NCBI GenBank assembly: GCA_037954235.1
Contig: JBBMOA010000001.1
Coordinates: 4,110,501 to 4,174,500 of the forward strand
Reading direction: 5' to 3'
Source: Aulostomus chinensis
Taxonomy: Eukaryota; Chordata; Actinopteri; Syngnathiformes; Aulostomidae
Length of the DNA: 64,000 bases
In this document: one piece after another, positions 43,403 through 55,000 of the stretch
Position numbering within the stretch: position 1 is the first letter of the stretch
Layout of the letters: each line of letters starts with the position of its first letter
Made by a program: the position numbers and the translations under genes
The notes under the pieces: model-generated
The model's database searches: none
What the model was told of the DNA's origin: nothing
What the model saw: only the letters and a program-made list of their open reading frames with translations

Positions 43403-46400
43403 AAACCTCAAAATAATGCTACAGTGATGTCGGAAGAATTGCTCATGATCTCAAAATGATGCGACAGTAATGGAAGAAGAGTTGCTAATAACCTCAAAAT
43501 AATGCTACAATGATGTTGTAAAAATTGCTATTGAACTCAAAATGATGCTAACAGTAATGTAGTGAAAGTTTCGAATAACCTCAAAGTGATGCTGACAGTC
43601 ATGTAGTAAGAGTTGCTACTAACCTCAAAATAATGCTACAGTAATGTAGTAAAAGTTGCTACGAACCTCAAAATATTGCTACAGTGATGTCGGAAGAATT
43701 CCTAATGATCTCAAAATGATGCGATAGTGATGTCATAAAAATTGCTAATGAACTCAAAATGATGCTAACAGTAATGTAGTGATAGTTGCTAATAAACTCA
43801 AAGTGATGCTGACACTAATATAGTAAGAGTAGCTACCAACCTCAAAATGATGCGACAGTGATTTAGTATGAATTGCTAATGAACTAAAAAAGATGCTAAA
43901 TGTAATGTAGAAAGTGTTTCGAACAACCTCAAAGTGATGCTGACAGTCATGTAGTAAGAGTTGCTACTAACCACAAAATAATGATACAGTGATGTCGGAA
44001 GAATTGCTAATGAACTCAAAGTGATGCTAACAGTAATGTAGTGAAAGTTTCGAATGACCTCAAAGTAATGCTGACAGTGATGTAGTAAGAGTTGCTTCGA
44101 ACCTCAAAATGATGAGACAGTGATGGAGTAAGAATTGCTAATAAACTCAAAATGATGCTAACAGTAATGTAGTGATAGTTGCTATAAACTCAGTGATTCT
44201 TTCAGCAATGAAGTAAAAGTTTCGAACAACCTCAAAGTGATGCTGACAGTCATGTAGTAAGAGTTGCTACGAACCTCCAAAAAATGCGACAGTAATGTAG
44301 TAAGAGTTACTACGAACCTCAAAATATTGCGACAGTGATGTCAGAAGAATTGCTAATGATCTCAAAATGATGCGACAGTGATGTAGTAAGAATTGCTAAT
44401 GAACTCAAAATGATGCTAACAGTAATGGAGTGAAACTTTCGAATAACCTCAAAGTGATGCTGACAGTCATGTAGTAAGTGTTGCTACGAACCTCAAAATA
44501 TTGCGACGGTGATGTCGGAAGAATTGCTAATGAACTCAAGATGATGCTAACAGTAATGTAGTGGTAGTTGCTAATCAAGTCAGTGATGCTTACAGTAATG
44601 TAGTAAGAGTTGCTACGAACCTCAAAATAATGCGACAGTGATGTCAGAAGAATTGCTAAAGATCTTAAAATGATGCGACAGTGATGTAGTAAGAATTGCT
44701 CATGAACTTAAAATGATGCTAACAGTAATGTAGTGATAGTTGCTAATCAAGTCAGTGATGCTTACAGTAATGTAGTAAGAGTTGCTACGAACCTCAAAAT
44801 ATTGCGACAGTGATGTCGGAAGAATTGCTAATGAACTCAAGATGATGCTAACAGTAATGTAGTGATAGTTGCTAAGAAACTCAGTCATGCTTACAGTAAT
44901 GTAGTAAGTGTTTTGAATAACCTCAAAGTGATGCTGACAGTCATGTAGTAAGAGTTGCTACGAACCTCAAAATAATGCAAAAGTAATGTAGTAAAAGTTG
45001 CTACGAACCTCAAAATATTGCGACAGTGATGTCGGAAGAATTGCTAATGAACTCAAGATGATGCTAACAGTAATGTAGTGGTAGTTGCTACGAACCTCAA
45101 AATAATGCGACAGTGATGTCAGAAGAATTGCTAAAGATCTTAAAATGATGCGACAGTGATGTAGTAAGAATTGCTCATGAACTTAAAATGATGCTAACAG
45201 TAATGTAGTGATAGTTGCTAATAAACTCAAAGTGATGCTGACAGTAATGTAGTAGGAGTTGCTACGAACCTTAAAATAATGCAACAGTAATGTACTAAGA
45301 GTTGCTACGAACCTCAAAATATTGCGACAGTGATGTAGGAAGAATTGCTAATGAACTTAAAATGATGCTAACAGTAATGTAGTGATAGTTGCTAATCAAC
45401 TCAGTGATGCTTTCAGTAATGTAGTAAGTGTTTTGAATAACCTCAAAGTGATGGTGACAGTCATTAGGAAGAGTTGCTAAGAACCTCAAAATAATGTGAC
45501 AGTGATGTCAGAAGAATTGCTAATGATCTCAAAATGATGCTACAGTGATTTAGTAAGAATTGCTAATGAACTCAAAATGATGCTAACAGTAATGGAGTGA
45601 ACGTTTCGAATAACCTCAAAGTGATGCTGACAGTCATGTACTAAGAGTTGCCACGAACCTCAAAATAATGCGACAGTAATGTAGTTAAAGTTGCTACGAA
45701 CATAAAATATTGCGACAGTAATGTCGGAAGAATTGCTAATGAACTCAAGATGATGCTAACAGTCATGTAGTGATAGTTGCTCAGAAACTCAGTGATGCTT
45801 ACAGTCATGTAGTAAGAGTTTCGAAGAACCTCAAAGTGATGCTGACAGTCATTTAGTAAGAGTTGCTAATGAACTCAATTCAATGCTACAGTGACGTCGT
45901 GAGAATTGCTGATGAACTCAAAATGATGCTAACAGTAATGTAGTGATAGTTGCTAATAAACTCAAAGTGATGCTGACAGTAATGTAGTAAGAGTTGCTAC
46001 GAACCTTAAAATAATGAAACAATAATGTAGTAAGAGTTGCTACGAACCTAAAAACATTGTGACAGTGATATCGGAAGAATTGCTAATGAACTCAAGATAA
46101 TGCTAACAGTCATGTAGTGATAGTTGCTAAGAAACTCAGTGGTGCTTACAGTAATGTAGTAAGAGTTTCGAATAACTTCAAAGTGATGCTGACAGTCATT
46201 TAGTAAGAGTTGCTAATGAACTCAATTCAATGCTACAGTGATGTCGTGAGAATTGCTGATAAACTCAAAAGGATGCAAACAGTAATGAAGTGATAGTTGC
46301 TAATCAACTCAGTGATGCTTACAGTAATGTAGTAAGTGTTCCGAACAACCTCAAAGTGATGGTGACAGTCATATAGAAAGAATTGCTACGAACCTCAAAA

Positions 46401-47989
46401 TAATGTTACAGTGATGTCAGAAGAATTGCTAATGATCTCAAAATGATGCGACAGTGATTTAGTAAGAATTGCTAATGAACTCAAAATGATGCTAACAGTA
46501 ATGGAGTGAACGTTTCGAATAACCTCAAAGTGATGCTGACAGTCATGTACTAAGAGTTGCTACGAACCTCAAAATAATGCGACAGTAATGTAGTAAAAGT
46601 TGCTACGAACCTCAAAATAATGTGACAGTTACATAAGAAGAATTGCTAATGATCTCAAAATGATGCGACAGTGATTTAGTAAGAATTGCTAATGAACTCA
46701 AAATGATGCTAACAGTAATGGAGTGATAGTTGCTAATCAACTCAGTGATGCTTACAGTAATGTGGTAAGTGTTTCGAATAACCTCAAAGTGATGCTGACA
46801 GTCATGTAGTAAGAGTTGCTACGGACCTCAATATAATGCGACAGTAATGTTGTAAAAGTCGCTACGAACCTCAAAATATTTCGACAGTGATGTCGGAAGA
46901 ATTGCTAATCAACTAAAAATGATGCTAACAGTAATGTAGTGATTGTTGCTAATCAACTCAGTGATGCTTACAGTAATGTAGTAGGTGTTTCGAATAACCT
47001 CAAAGTGATGCTGACAATCATTAGGAAGAGTTGCTACGAACCTCAAAATAATACGACAGTGATGTCAGAAGAATTGCTCAAGATCTAAAAATGATGCGAC
47101 AGTGATGTAGTAAGAATTGCTCATGAACTCAAAATGATGCTAACAGTAATGTAGTGAAAGTTTCGAATTACCTCAAAGTGATGCTGACAGTCATGTAGTC
47201 AGAGTTGCAACGAACCTCAAAATGATGCGACAGTGATGGAGTAAGAATTGCTAATGAACTCGAAACGATGCTAACAGTAATGTCTTGAAAGTTGCGAGTA
47301 ACCTAAAAATGATGCTGACAGTCATGTAGTAAGAGCTGCTGATAACCTCAAAATAATGCTACAGTGATGTCGGAAGAATTGCTAATGATCTCAAAATGAT
47401 GCGACAGTGATGTAGTAAGAATTACTTATGAACTCAAAATGATGCTGACAGTAATGTAGTGAAAGTTTTGAATAACCTCAAAGTGATGCTGACAGTCATT
47501 TAGTTAGAGTTGCTACAAACCTCAAAATAATGCGAAACTGATGTCGGAAGAATTGCTAATGATCTCAAAATGATGCGACAGTGATGTAGTAAGAATTGCT
47601 AATGATCTCAAAATGATGCAACAGTGATGTAGTAAGAATTACTTATGAACTCAAAATGATGCTGACAGTAATGTAGTAAGAGTTGCTACGAACCTTAAAA
47701 TAATGCGACAGTTATGTCGGAAGAATTTCTAATGATCCCAAAAAAATGTGACAATGATGTCGTAAGAATTGCTAATGAACTCGAAATGATGCTAAAAATA
47801 ATTGAGTGAACGTTTCAAATGACCTCAAAGTGATGCTGACAGTCATGTAGTAAGAGTTGCTACGAACCTTAAAATAATGCGACAGTGATGTCGGAAGAAT
47901 TTCTAACGATCTCAAAATGATGCGACAGTGATGTAGTGAAAGTTGCGAATAACCTAAAAATGATGCTGAGAGTCATGTAGTAAGAGTTG
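43403..47989 (-). repeat. Right inner 43-44 bp satellite array (4.6 kb)
   Basis: About 105 monomers in minus orientation, subfamily B-rich. The monomers at both ends match, variant by variant, the two ends of the left inner array (8361-26525). The middle is much shorter and the 2005-bp higher-order duplication is not apparent. No gene. Confidence 0.95.
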
Positions 47990-48100
47990 AAACTAGAACA
48001 ACAAACTGTCCTCTGATGGTTGGACAGGTTGCTTTGGTCCGTCCTCTCACTCATCATTAAAAGCCCTTATTACTAATCATTCATCCAATCTGACACTCAC

Positions 48101-48280
48101 GTCTGCAGTGGGGAATCCCCAGCAACCCGCGGCCCACATGGAGCAGTCTCGGCCAATCACGTGGGGCCTGCAGCGGCACCGACCACCAAATGACTCGCAG
48201 GTGTCACTCTCAGCTCCAACCTCATGGCAGGCACAAGGCAGGGCGCCGTTGTTGAAGAGAGCCCAAGAGACACAGCTGAG
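48101..48280 (-). pseudogene. Laminin alpha-like pseudo-exon 5 (right arm)
   Basis: Same 180-bp laminin-EGF exon as 8070-8249, including the cysteine-to-tryptophan change in CSMWAAGCWGFP. The acceptor CTGTCTCAG and donor GTGAGT are preserved. Shared lesions mean this copy was already degenerate when duplicated. Confidence 0.85.
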
Positions 48281-48644
48281 CTGAGACAGAATGGAGACGA
48301 AGGACAGGAGGGACGACAGAGAAAAAGGAAATGTTAGCGAGACATTTTAGGAAAATTAGTTTAGTGGGGAAACGGTTCTTAGCCAAACTTGCTAAATGGA
48401 AGGACAACAAAAAAAACAAGATCTTAACAAGAAAATTAGCACAAAATGAAACCCTGCAAGAGAAAGTAAATCAAGAACTAAATATTCTTGAGGCTCAGGT
48501 CTTTAGTTCCAATGCTTGTAAATGACATCTGAATGCATTCACAACCCAAATCTGAGCAGACAGAAGCGTCCCAGTCAGGCCCAGTTTAGTTCCTCTAGAA
48601 CATTCAGGGATACAGAACATGGACCAACTCAGGCTGAGAGACAC

Positions 48645-48764
48645 CGACTTGACATGAAAGCTGTTGAGGCCACAGTTGCTGATGAAGTGGTCAGATTTCT
48701 CCAGTGGTTCTTGGTTCAGGGAGCTGGAGCTGGAGCTGCTCTCAGGCACCACCAGGACGTAATC
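48645..48764 (-). pseudogene. Laminin alpha-like pseudo-exon 4 (right arm)
   Basis: The frame DYVLVVPESSSSSSSLNQEP is identical to the left copy. The intron between this and exon 5 carries small changes, for example ACCCTGCAAG context with AATGAAACC instead of AGTGAAACC. Confidence 0.78.
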
Positions 48765-48886
48765 CTGGAGAGACAGAAGGAAGAAGTCCAGGCCTGACAG
48801 AGGAGAAGGAGGCACAGAGTAGAAACAGCAGATACGTGTGGGGAAAGGGAGAGGGTATCAGTCCAGCAGAGGAGCAGGAAACCTAC

Positions 48887-49024
48887 CACCACAGGGCTCT
48901 GCCTGCAGGAACCTGCAGGTGAGGAGGACCTGGTGGTCCGGCACATCCACAATGATCTGGTTTTCAGACACCGGCACGTTTCGGCAGCCGTAAGCGTGGG
49001 GACAGAAGGAGGCGTTGGCGTGGC
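48887..49024 (-). pseudogene. Laminin alpha-like pseudo-exon 3, frameshifted (right arm)
   Basis: The frame HANASFCPHAYGCRNVPVSE, and the same single-base frameshift before VPAGRALWW, as in the left copy. The acceptor reads TTTAAG rather than TTTCAG: one arm-specific substitution weakens the splice site further. Confidence 0.82.
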
Positions 49025-49109
49025 CTTAAAGACACAAACAACCATCTCCATTTTAATGTTTCTCAAACAGCCGGAGCAGGAAAGCTAAGATGAATCAAAG
49101 ATCCTCCAC

Positions 49110-49234
49110 CCTGCCAGATCCGACCCTGGTAATGTAGACCTGCACAGGGTGGGTGGGGTAGAGCGGCTGGTGGTGGTGGAGGATGAAGACGTATCTGCCC
49201 AAAGCCTGGACACGGTGGAGTCCACCGCAGCGTT
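49110..49234 (-). pseudogene. Laminin alpha-like pseudo-exon 2 (right arm)
   Basis: Encodes GRYVFILHHHQPLHPTHPVQ-like sequence. The HHHQPL region has one synonymous-looking or replacement difference from the left copy (CGCTCTACC versus CGCTCCACC). Confidence 0.75.
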
Positions 49235-49311
49235 CTGAGTAGAAGGATGAGAGCGATGTTCAATGGTACATGTTTTCTTTCCTGAACCGCCGATGTTTCC
49301 AATCACGAATC

Positions 49312-49829
49312 GAGGGGACACAGGAGGAGCTACAGGGGGACGGAAGGTGGATCAGAACCGTTCTAACAAGAGCGCTGAGGGGACACAGGAGGAGCTACAG
49401 GGGGAGGGAAGGTGGATCAGAACCGTTCTAACAAGAGCGCTGAGGGGACACAGGAGGAGCTACAGGGGGAGGGAAGGTGGATCAGAACCGTTCTAACAAG
49501 AGCGCTGAGGGGACACAGGAGGAGCTACAGGGGGAGGGAAGGTGGATCAGAACCCTTCTAACAAGAGCGCTGAGGGGACACAGGAGGAGCTACAGGGGGA
49601 GGGAAGGTGGATCAGAACCGTTCTAACAAGAGCCTGAGGGGACACAGGAGGAGCTACAGGGGGAGGGAAGGTGGATCAGAACCGTTCTAACAAGAGCGCT
49701 GAGGGGTCACAGGAGGAGCTACAGGGGGAGGGAAGGTGGATCAGAACCGTTCTAACAAGAGCCTGAGGGGACACAGGAGGAGCTACAGGGGGAGGGAAGG
49801 TGGATCAGAACCCTTCTAACAAGAGCGCT
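49312..49829 (-). repeat. 65-bp intronic minisatellite, 8 copies (right arm)
   Basis: Same unit and copy number as 6522-7038. Some units lack two bases (AGAGCCTGAGG for AGAGCGCTGAGG), a variant not present in the left array, so units have changed since duplication without a change of copy number. Confidence 0.94.
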
Positions 49830-49845
49830 GTCCCACTAATGTTCC

Positions 49846-49953
49846 TCCTGTCCTCCTGTCAGGGGGGAACCGTCCATGGGTGCTGATGCAGCGGACTGAA
49901 GGTTCAACGTAGTCCATGCTGAACTGGTCTTTAGGCACCAGGTGGACTTTGTG
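49846..49953 (-). pseudogene. Laminin alpha-like pseudo-exon 1, donor lost (right arm)
   Basis: Same reading as 6392-6499 (HKVHLVPKDQFSMDYVEPS). The exon end is replaced: the left arm reads GATTCTGGTGAGGAAC, while the right arm reads GACAGGAGGACAGGAGGAAC. The GT donor and the last codons are gone. The change looks like a short local duplication of GACAGGAG. Confidence 0.65.
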
Positions 49954-50152
49954 CTAAAAACAGCAGAAAAAAAAGACAAAAAGGGGAGAATTTTAACAAA
50001 AGTATGCAAATGAGCTGAAGATCAAAATACAAAAAGTAAATCAAGTTTTTCTTCAAATGATTGCCAGCTATTTAGCTAAGAGAAGGACAAATGTCAATCA
50101 AGATGTCAGAATGGAACGATCCCACTGGTTTCTGGTCCAGGGAACCATGGAG
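49954..50152. other. Unannotated cassette segment
   Basis: Counterpart of 6188-6391. It includes the pyrimidine tract and acceptor upstream of pseudo-exon 1 on the minus strand. No other feature. Confidence 0.5.
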
Positions 50153-50513
50153 ATGCTAACTTCCTGTTGGACGATAAGGGTGTCTCATCCCTGACATGCT
50201 AACTTCCTGTTGGACGATCAGGGTGTCTCATCCCTGACATGCTAACTTCCTGTTGGACGATCAGGGTGTCTCATCCCTGACATGCTAACTTCCTGTTGGA
50301 CGATAAGCGTGTCTCATCCCTGACATGCTAACTTCCTGTTGGACGAGAAGCGTGTCTCATCCCTGACATGCTAACTTCCTGTTGGACGATAAGCGTGTCT
50401 CATCCCTGACATGCTAACTTCCTGTTGGACGATAAGCGTGTCTCATCCCTCACATGCTAACTACCTGTTGGACTATCAGGGTGTCTCATCCCTGACATGC
50501 TAACTACCTTTTC
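50153..50513 (-). repeat. 43-bp minisatellite, about 9 copies (right arm)
   Basis: Units with GCTAACTTCCTGTTGGACGA and TGTCTCATCCCTGACAT, period 43 bp. It has about one unit more than the left arm, which accounts for most of the cassette length difference. The last two units are degenerate (GCTAACTACCTTTTCGACTT). Confidence 0.93.
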
Positions 50514-50532
50514 GACTTTCAAGCCTAATTTC

Positions 50533-51006
50533 AGCCTGATTTATGCTTCTGCGTCGCGTAGTATTCGTACCTCCGCCGTCGACGCAGACCCCTAAAGACG
50601 CTGTAGCCTGACACGCGCCTCCAAAAAATCCTGCTTACGCATCGCGTCGACGCGTGGTGACGTCAACGTCGAGGACTGTGATTGGTCCGCTCAGAACGTC
50701 ATTTCTGGTTCAGTCGCAGCACAACACCGCCATTTTCAAAGTTTCTGTGGTGAAGGCTCCAAGAAAAAATGGACCAAGCTGAAGAAAGGATTATCGAGGA
50801 GGTGCTCAAGTACGACCACCTCTACAACGCCTCTTCGCGGCACTACAAAGACTGACAAATGGCCAACAATTGTTGTCTGTGACCGGAAGAAAACCAAGGA
50901 ATCCGACAAGAGCCCGTAAACAATACAAAGACAAAGCCACACCCCCTAGCGGCTTGGCGGTGTATTGCAGAGCAACGCGTTCCCTCGACGCAGAATAAAC
51001 CAGGCT
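50533..51006 (+). mobile_element. Short non-autonomous PIF/Harbinger element (right arm)
   Basis: Terminal sequences AGCCTGATTTATGCTTCTGC (50533) and CGACGCAGAATAAACCAGGC (from 50986) are inverted and imperfectly matched. The leader is CpG-rich with several GTCGACGC words. The internal MADF-like frame is at 50769-50855 and the transposase is absent. This right-arm copy has the better preserved CGACGCAG terminus; the left has CGACACAG. Confidence 0.77.
50769..50855 (+). pseudogene. Truncated Harbinger MADF-like protein (right arm)
   Basis: From the ATG at 50769, 28 codons read MDQAEERIIEEVLKYDHLYN, then ASSRHYKD, then TGA. It carries the same stop as the left arm. After the stop, QMANN continues the family pattern in frame, which supports a point mutation rather than a true end. 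Confidence 0.72.
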
Positions 51007-51108
51007 TTCCAGTCGCACCTGTTTTACGCCCCCGTGCCAGATAAGGACCCCCATCGGGCTGTGCCACTCTGGAGGGAGCGCGTCTCACAGTCAGTCAGCG
51101 GAACCATG

Positions 51109-51276
51109 CGGATCCGGGCCGGAGCTGTGGGAAGGAGCGCCAATTGTATCGGGTTGTTGTTTTCTGGACTGCAGCAGAACAGGAGCAGCCGGGACTGGAA
51201 TGTAGAAGTAGGTTATCTTGAAGTTGACTCAGTTATGGTGAACGATATTGTGGTTCAACACTTTAATGAGCTTTAA
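51109..51276 (+). other. Conserved short open frame of unknown identity, 56 codons from its internal ATG (right arm)
   Basis: Same frame as 5114-5281 (MRIRAGAVGRSANCIGLLFS ... HFNEL). Here it is also open upstream into the Harbinger end, giving 103 codons from an earlier ATG at 50968. No known motif. Confidence 0.25.
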
Positions 51277-51660
51277 GGCAAACATATTTCATGAGGAAAC
51301 AACGCCGGAATTGGACGGATTTCAGCGGCACACAACAACGTATCCGGTACACCTCATTGGAAACCTGGTGGTCTAAGACTAAGAAACACCAGTCACCATG
51401 AAGAAAGGAACTTTTAGCTGAGTACTCATGTTCTTTTCTGCAGGTTGAATGTGGCATTTGTTGGACAGAAGCGTCTCATCTCAACAAAAGCACCTCTTCA
51501 GTGCTGAGGCATGATGGGGCCAGGCATGAGAATGAAGTCCCAGATCCACCAGGATGAACTCAGGTATACAGCCACTCTCCAACTGACTCACAGTTGCTTC
51601 ATTGATCATTAATTCCTCTTCATTTCTTCTCTCCTTCATCTTTAACCATCCAGCTTCCAG

Positions 51661-51791
51661 GAAGCAGATGCTGGATGAGGCTCTGCTGAATTTGATCCTG
51701 AAGGACTGCCAGCCCCTCAGCACTGTTGAGAGGGAAGGGTTCAGGGAACTGGTTCAGGTCCTTGAGCCTCATATGTTTGCCAACCAGAAAG
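51661..51791 (+). pseudogene. hAT/ZBED-type transposase exon remnant (upstream exon, right arm)
   Basis: The frame reads KQMLDEALLNLILKDCQPLS, then VEREGFRELVQVLEPHM, between a CAGCTTCCAG acceptor and a GT donor at 51792. It matches the left-arm exon at 4599-4729, with L in place of F in LLNFIL, where family members have F. Confidence 0.8.
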
Positions 51792-51886
51792 GTTTGTGTG
51801 GAAATGATCTAAAGCAGTAGTTGATATCTCCAGTTTATTTCATCTCTAATTTCAATGTATTGATTTACTCTGGGTGTCATTTTCAG

Positions 51887-52060
51887 ACCATCAAACAAAC
51901 GGTGGCCAAAAAGTACCAGGAGGAACGGGAAGGAGTGAAAAAGGAAGTCCAGCTGCCATGTGGACATCTGTGGACATGGAGGCTCCCTTGGCTCTGACCT
52001 GTCACTGCATTCGTGAGAATGATTGTGTTGGGAGTGCAAGACTTTCCACAAAGTCACCCT
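51887..52060 (+). pseudogene. hAT/ZBED-type transposase exon remnant (downstream exon, right arm)
   Basis: After CATTTTCAG the frame reads TIKQTVAKKYQEEREGVKKE, then a shifted frame reads MWTSVDMEAPLALTCHCI. The catalytic core that should follow is replaced at 52061 by satellite monomers, so the array has truncated this element in both arms. Confidence 0.77.
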
Positions 52061-55000
52061 GCATCATTTTGAGGTTTTAAGCAACTCTTAATACATCACT
52101 GTAGTTTCATTTTGAGCTTCATCGCAATTATCGCATCACTGTAGCATCATTTTGAGGATCGTAGCAACTCTCACGACATTACTGTAGCATCATTTTGAGA
52201 TTCGTAGCAAGTCTCACCACATCACTGTAGCATCATTTTGAGGATAGTCGCAACTCTCACGACATTACTGTAGCATCGTTTTGAGATTCGTAGCAACTCT
52301 CATTACATCACTGTAGCATCATTTCTTAGGTAAGTAGCAACTCCCATGACATTACTGTAGCATCGTTTTGAGATTCGTAGCAACTCTCATTACATCACTG
52401 CAGCATCATTTCTTAGGTAAGTAGCAACTCCCATGACATTACTGTAGCATCATTTTGAGATTCGTAGCAACTCCCACTACATCACTGGAGCATCATTTTG
52501 AGATTCGGAGCAACTCTCACTACATCACTGTCACCTCATTTTGAGGATAGTAGCAACTCTCACCACATCACTTTAGCATCATTTTGAGGATCGTAGCAAC
52601 TCTCATTACATCACTGTCGCATCATTTTGAGGATAGTCGCAACTCTCACCACATCACTGCAGCATCATTTTGAGATTCGTAGCAACTCTCATTACATCAC
52701 TGTAGCATAATTTTGAGGATAGTCGCAACTCTCACCACATCACTGTAGCATCATTTCTTAGGTAAGTAGCAACTCTCATTACATCACTTTAGCGTGATTT
52801 TTAAATTACTATCAACTCTCACCACATCACTGTCAGCATCATTTTGAGATTAGTATCAACTCTCACTACATCACTGCCACCTCATTTTGAGGATCGTAGC
52901 AGCTCTCATTACATCACTGTCGCATCATTTTCAGGTAATTAACAACTCTCACCACATCACTGGAGCATCATTTCTTTGGTTAGTAGCAATTCTTAAGACA
53001 TCACTATAGCATCGTTTTTGAGGTTTTTAGCCACTCTCACTACATCACTTTCAACATCATTTTGAGGTTAGTAGCAACTCTCACTACATCACTGTAATTT
53101 CATTATGAGCTTCATCGTAATTACCACATCACTGTCGCATCATTTTTAGGATAGTAGCAACTCTCACGTCATTACTGTAGCATCATTTTGAGATTCGTAG
53201 CAACTCTCACTACATCACTGTAGCATCATTTCTTCGGTTAGTAGCAACTCTCATTACATCACTGTTGAATCATTTTGAGGTTCGTAGCAACTCTCACCAC
53301 ATCACTGTAGCATCATTTCTTAGGTATGTAGCAACTTTCATTACATCACTTTAGCATGATTTTGAAATGACTATCAACTCTCACCACATGAATGTAGCAT
53401 CATTTTGAGGATCATAGCAACTCTCACTACATCAGTCGCATCATTTTGACATTTGTAGCAACTCTCAATTCATCACTGTAGCATCATTTCTTAGGTCAGG
53501 AGCAACTCCCATGACATCACTGTAGCATCATTTCTTAGGTAAGTAGCAACTCTCATTACATCACTTTAGCATGATTTTGAAATTACTATCAACTCTCACC
53601 ACATCACTGTAGCATCATTTCTTAGGTTTGTAGCAAATCTCATTACATCACTCTAGCATCATTTTGAGATTAGTAGCAACTCTCATTACATCACTGTAGC
53701 ATCATTTCTTAGGGAAGTAGCAACTCTCATTACACCGCTTTAGCGTTATTTTGAAATTACTATCAACTCTCACCACATCACTGTCGCATTACTTCTTAGA
53801 TTTGTAGCAACTCTCATTACATCACTTTAGCATCATTTTGAGATTAGTATCAACTCTCACTACATCACTGTCAGCATCATTTTGAGATTTGTTTCAACTC
53901 TCACTACATCATTGCCACCTCATTTTGAGGATCGTAGCAACTCTCACTACATCACTGTCGCATCATTTTGAGGATAGTCGCAACTCTCGCAACATTACTG
54001 CAGCATCATTTTGAGATTCGTAGGAACTCCCATTACATCACTGTCGCATCATTTTGAGGATAGTCGCAACTCTCACGACATTACTGTAGCATCATTTTAG
54101 GATTCGTGGCAACTCTCACCACATCACTGCAGCATCATTTCTGAGGTAAGTAGCAACTCTCAATACATCACTCTAGAATCATTTTGAGATTCGGAGCAAC
54201 TCTCATTACATCACTTTAGCATCATTTTGAAGTTCCTAGCAACTCTCACCACATCACTGTAACATCATTTCTTAGGTAAGTAGCAACTCTCATTACATCA
54301 CTTTAGCATCATTTTGAGGATCGTAGCAACTCTCAAGACATCACTTTAGCGTGATTTTGAAATTACTATCAACTCTCACCACATCACTGTTGCATCATTT
54401 TGACATTTGTAGCAACTCTCATTATATAACTGTAGCATCATTTCTTAGGTTAGTAGCAACTCCCATGACATCACTGCAGCATCATTTTGAGGTTTGTAGC
54501 AACTCTCACGACATTACTGGAAGTATCAGTTTGAGGTTCGTAGCAACTCTCACCACATCACTGTAGCATCATTTGTTTGGTTAGAAGCAACTCTCATGAC
54601 ATCGCTTTAGCATGATTTTGAAATTACTATCAACTGTCACCACAACACTGTCAGCATAATTTCTTAGGTTAGTAGCAACTGTCATAACATCACTGTAGAA
54701 TCATTTTGAGGATCGTAGCAACTATCACTACATCATTGTCGCATCATTTTGAGGATAGTCGCAACTCTCACGACATTACTGTAGCATCATTTCTTAGTTA
54801 AATAGCAACCCTCATTACATCACTTCAGCGTGATTTTGAAATTACTATCAACTCTCACCACATCACTGTAGCATCATTTCTTAGGTTTGTAGCAACTCTC
54901 ATTACATCACTGTAGCATCATTTGGACATTTGTAGCAACTCTCATTACATCACTGTAGCATAATTTTGAGGATAGTCGCAACTCTCACAACATTACTGGA

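Larger units (their letters stand above)
47990..52060 (-). repeat. Right cassette of the giant inverted duplication
   Basis: Reverse complement of 4331-8360. From low to high coordinate: laminin-like pseudo-exons (minus strand), 65-bp minisatellite, 43-bp minisatellite, Harbinger element, hAT-like exons (plus strand). Small indels and substitutions distinguish it from the left copy, so the two are not one sequence reported twice without change. Confidence 0.93.

Noticed and set aside
4331..52060. Assembly artefact as the full explanation of the palindrome
   Set aside because: Not excluded, but arm-specific substitutions, different minisatellite copy numbers, a lost donor in one arm and a four-fold array-length difference argue against a simple mirrored misassembly. 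Long-read spanning would decide.
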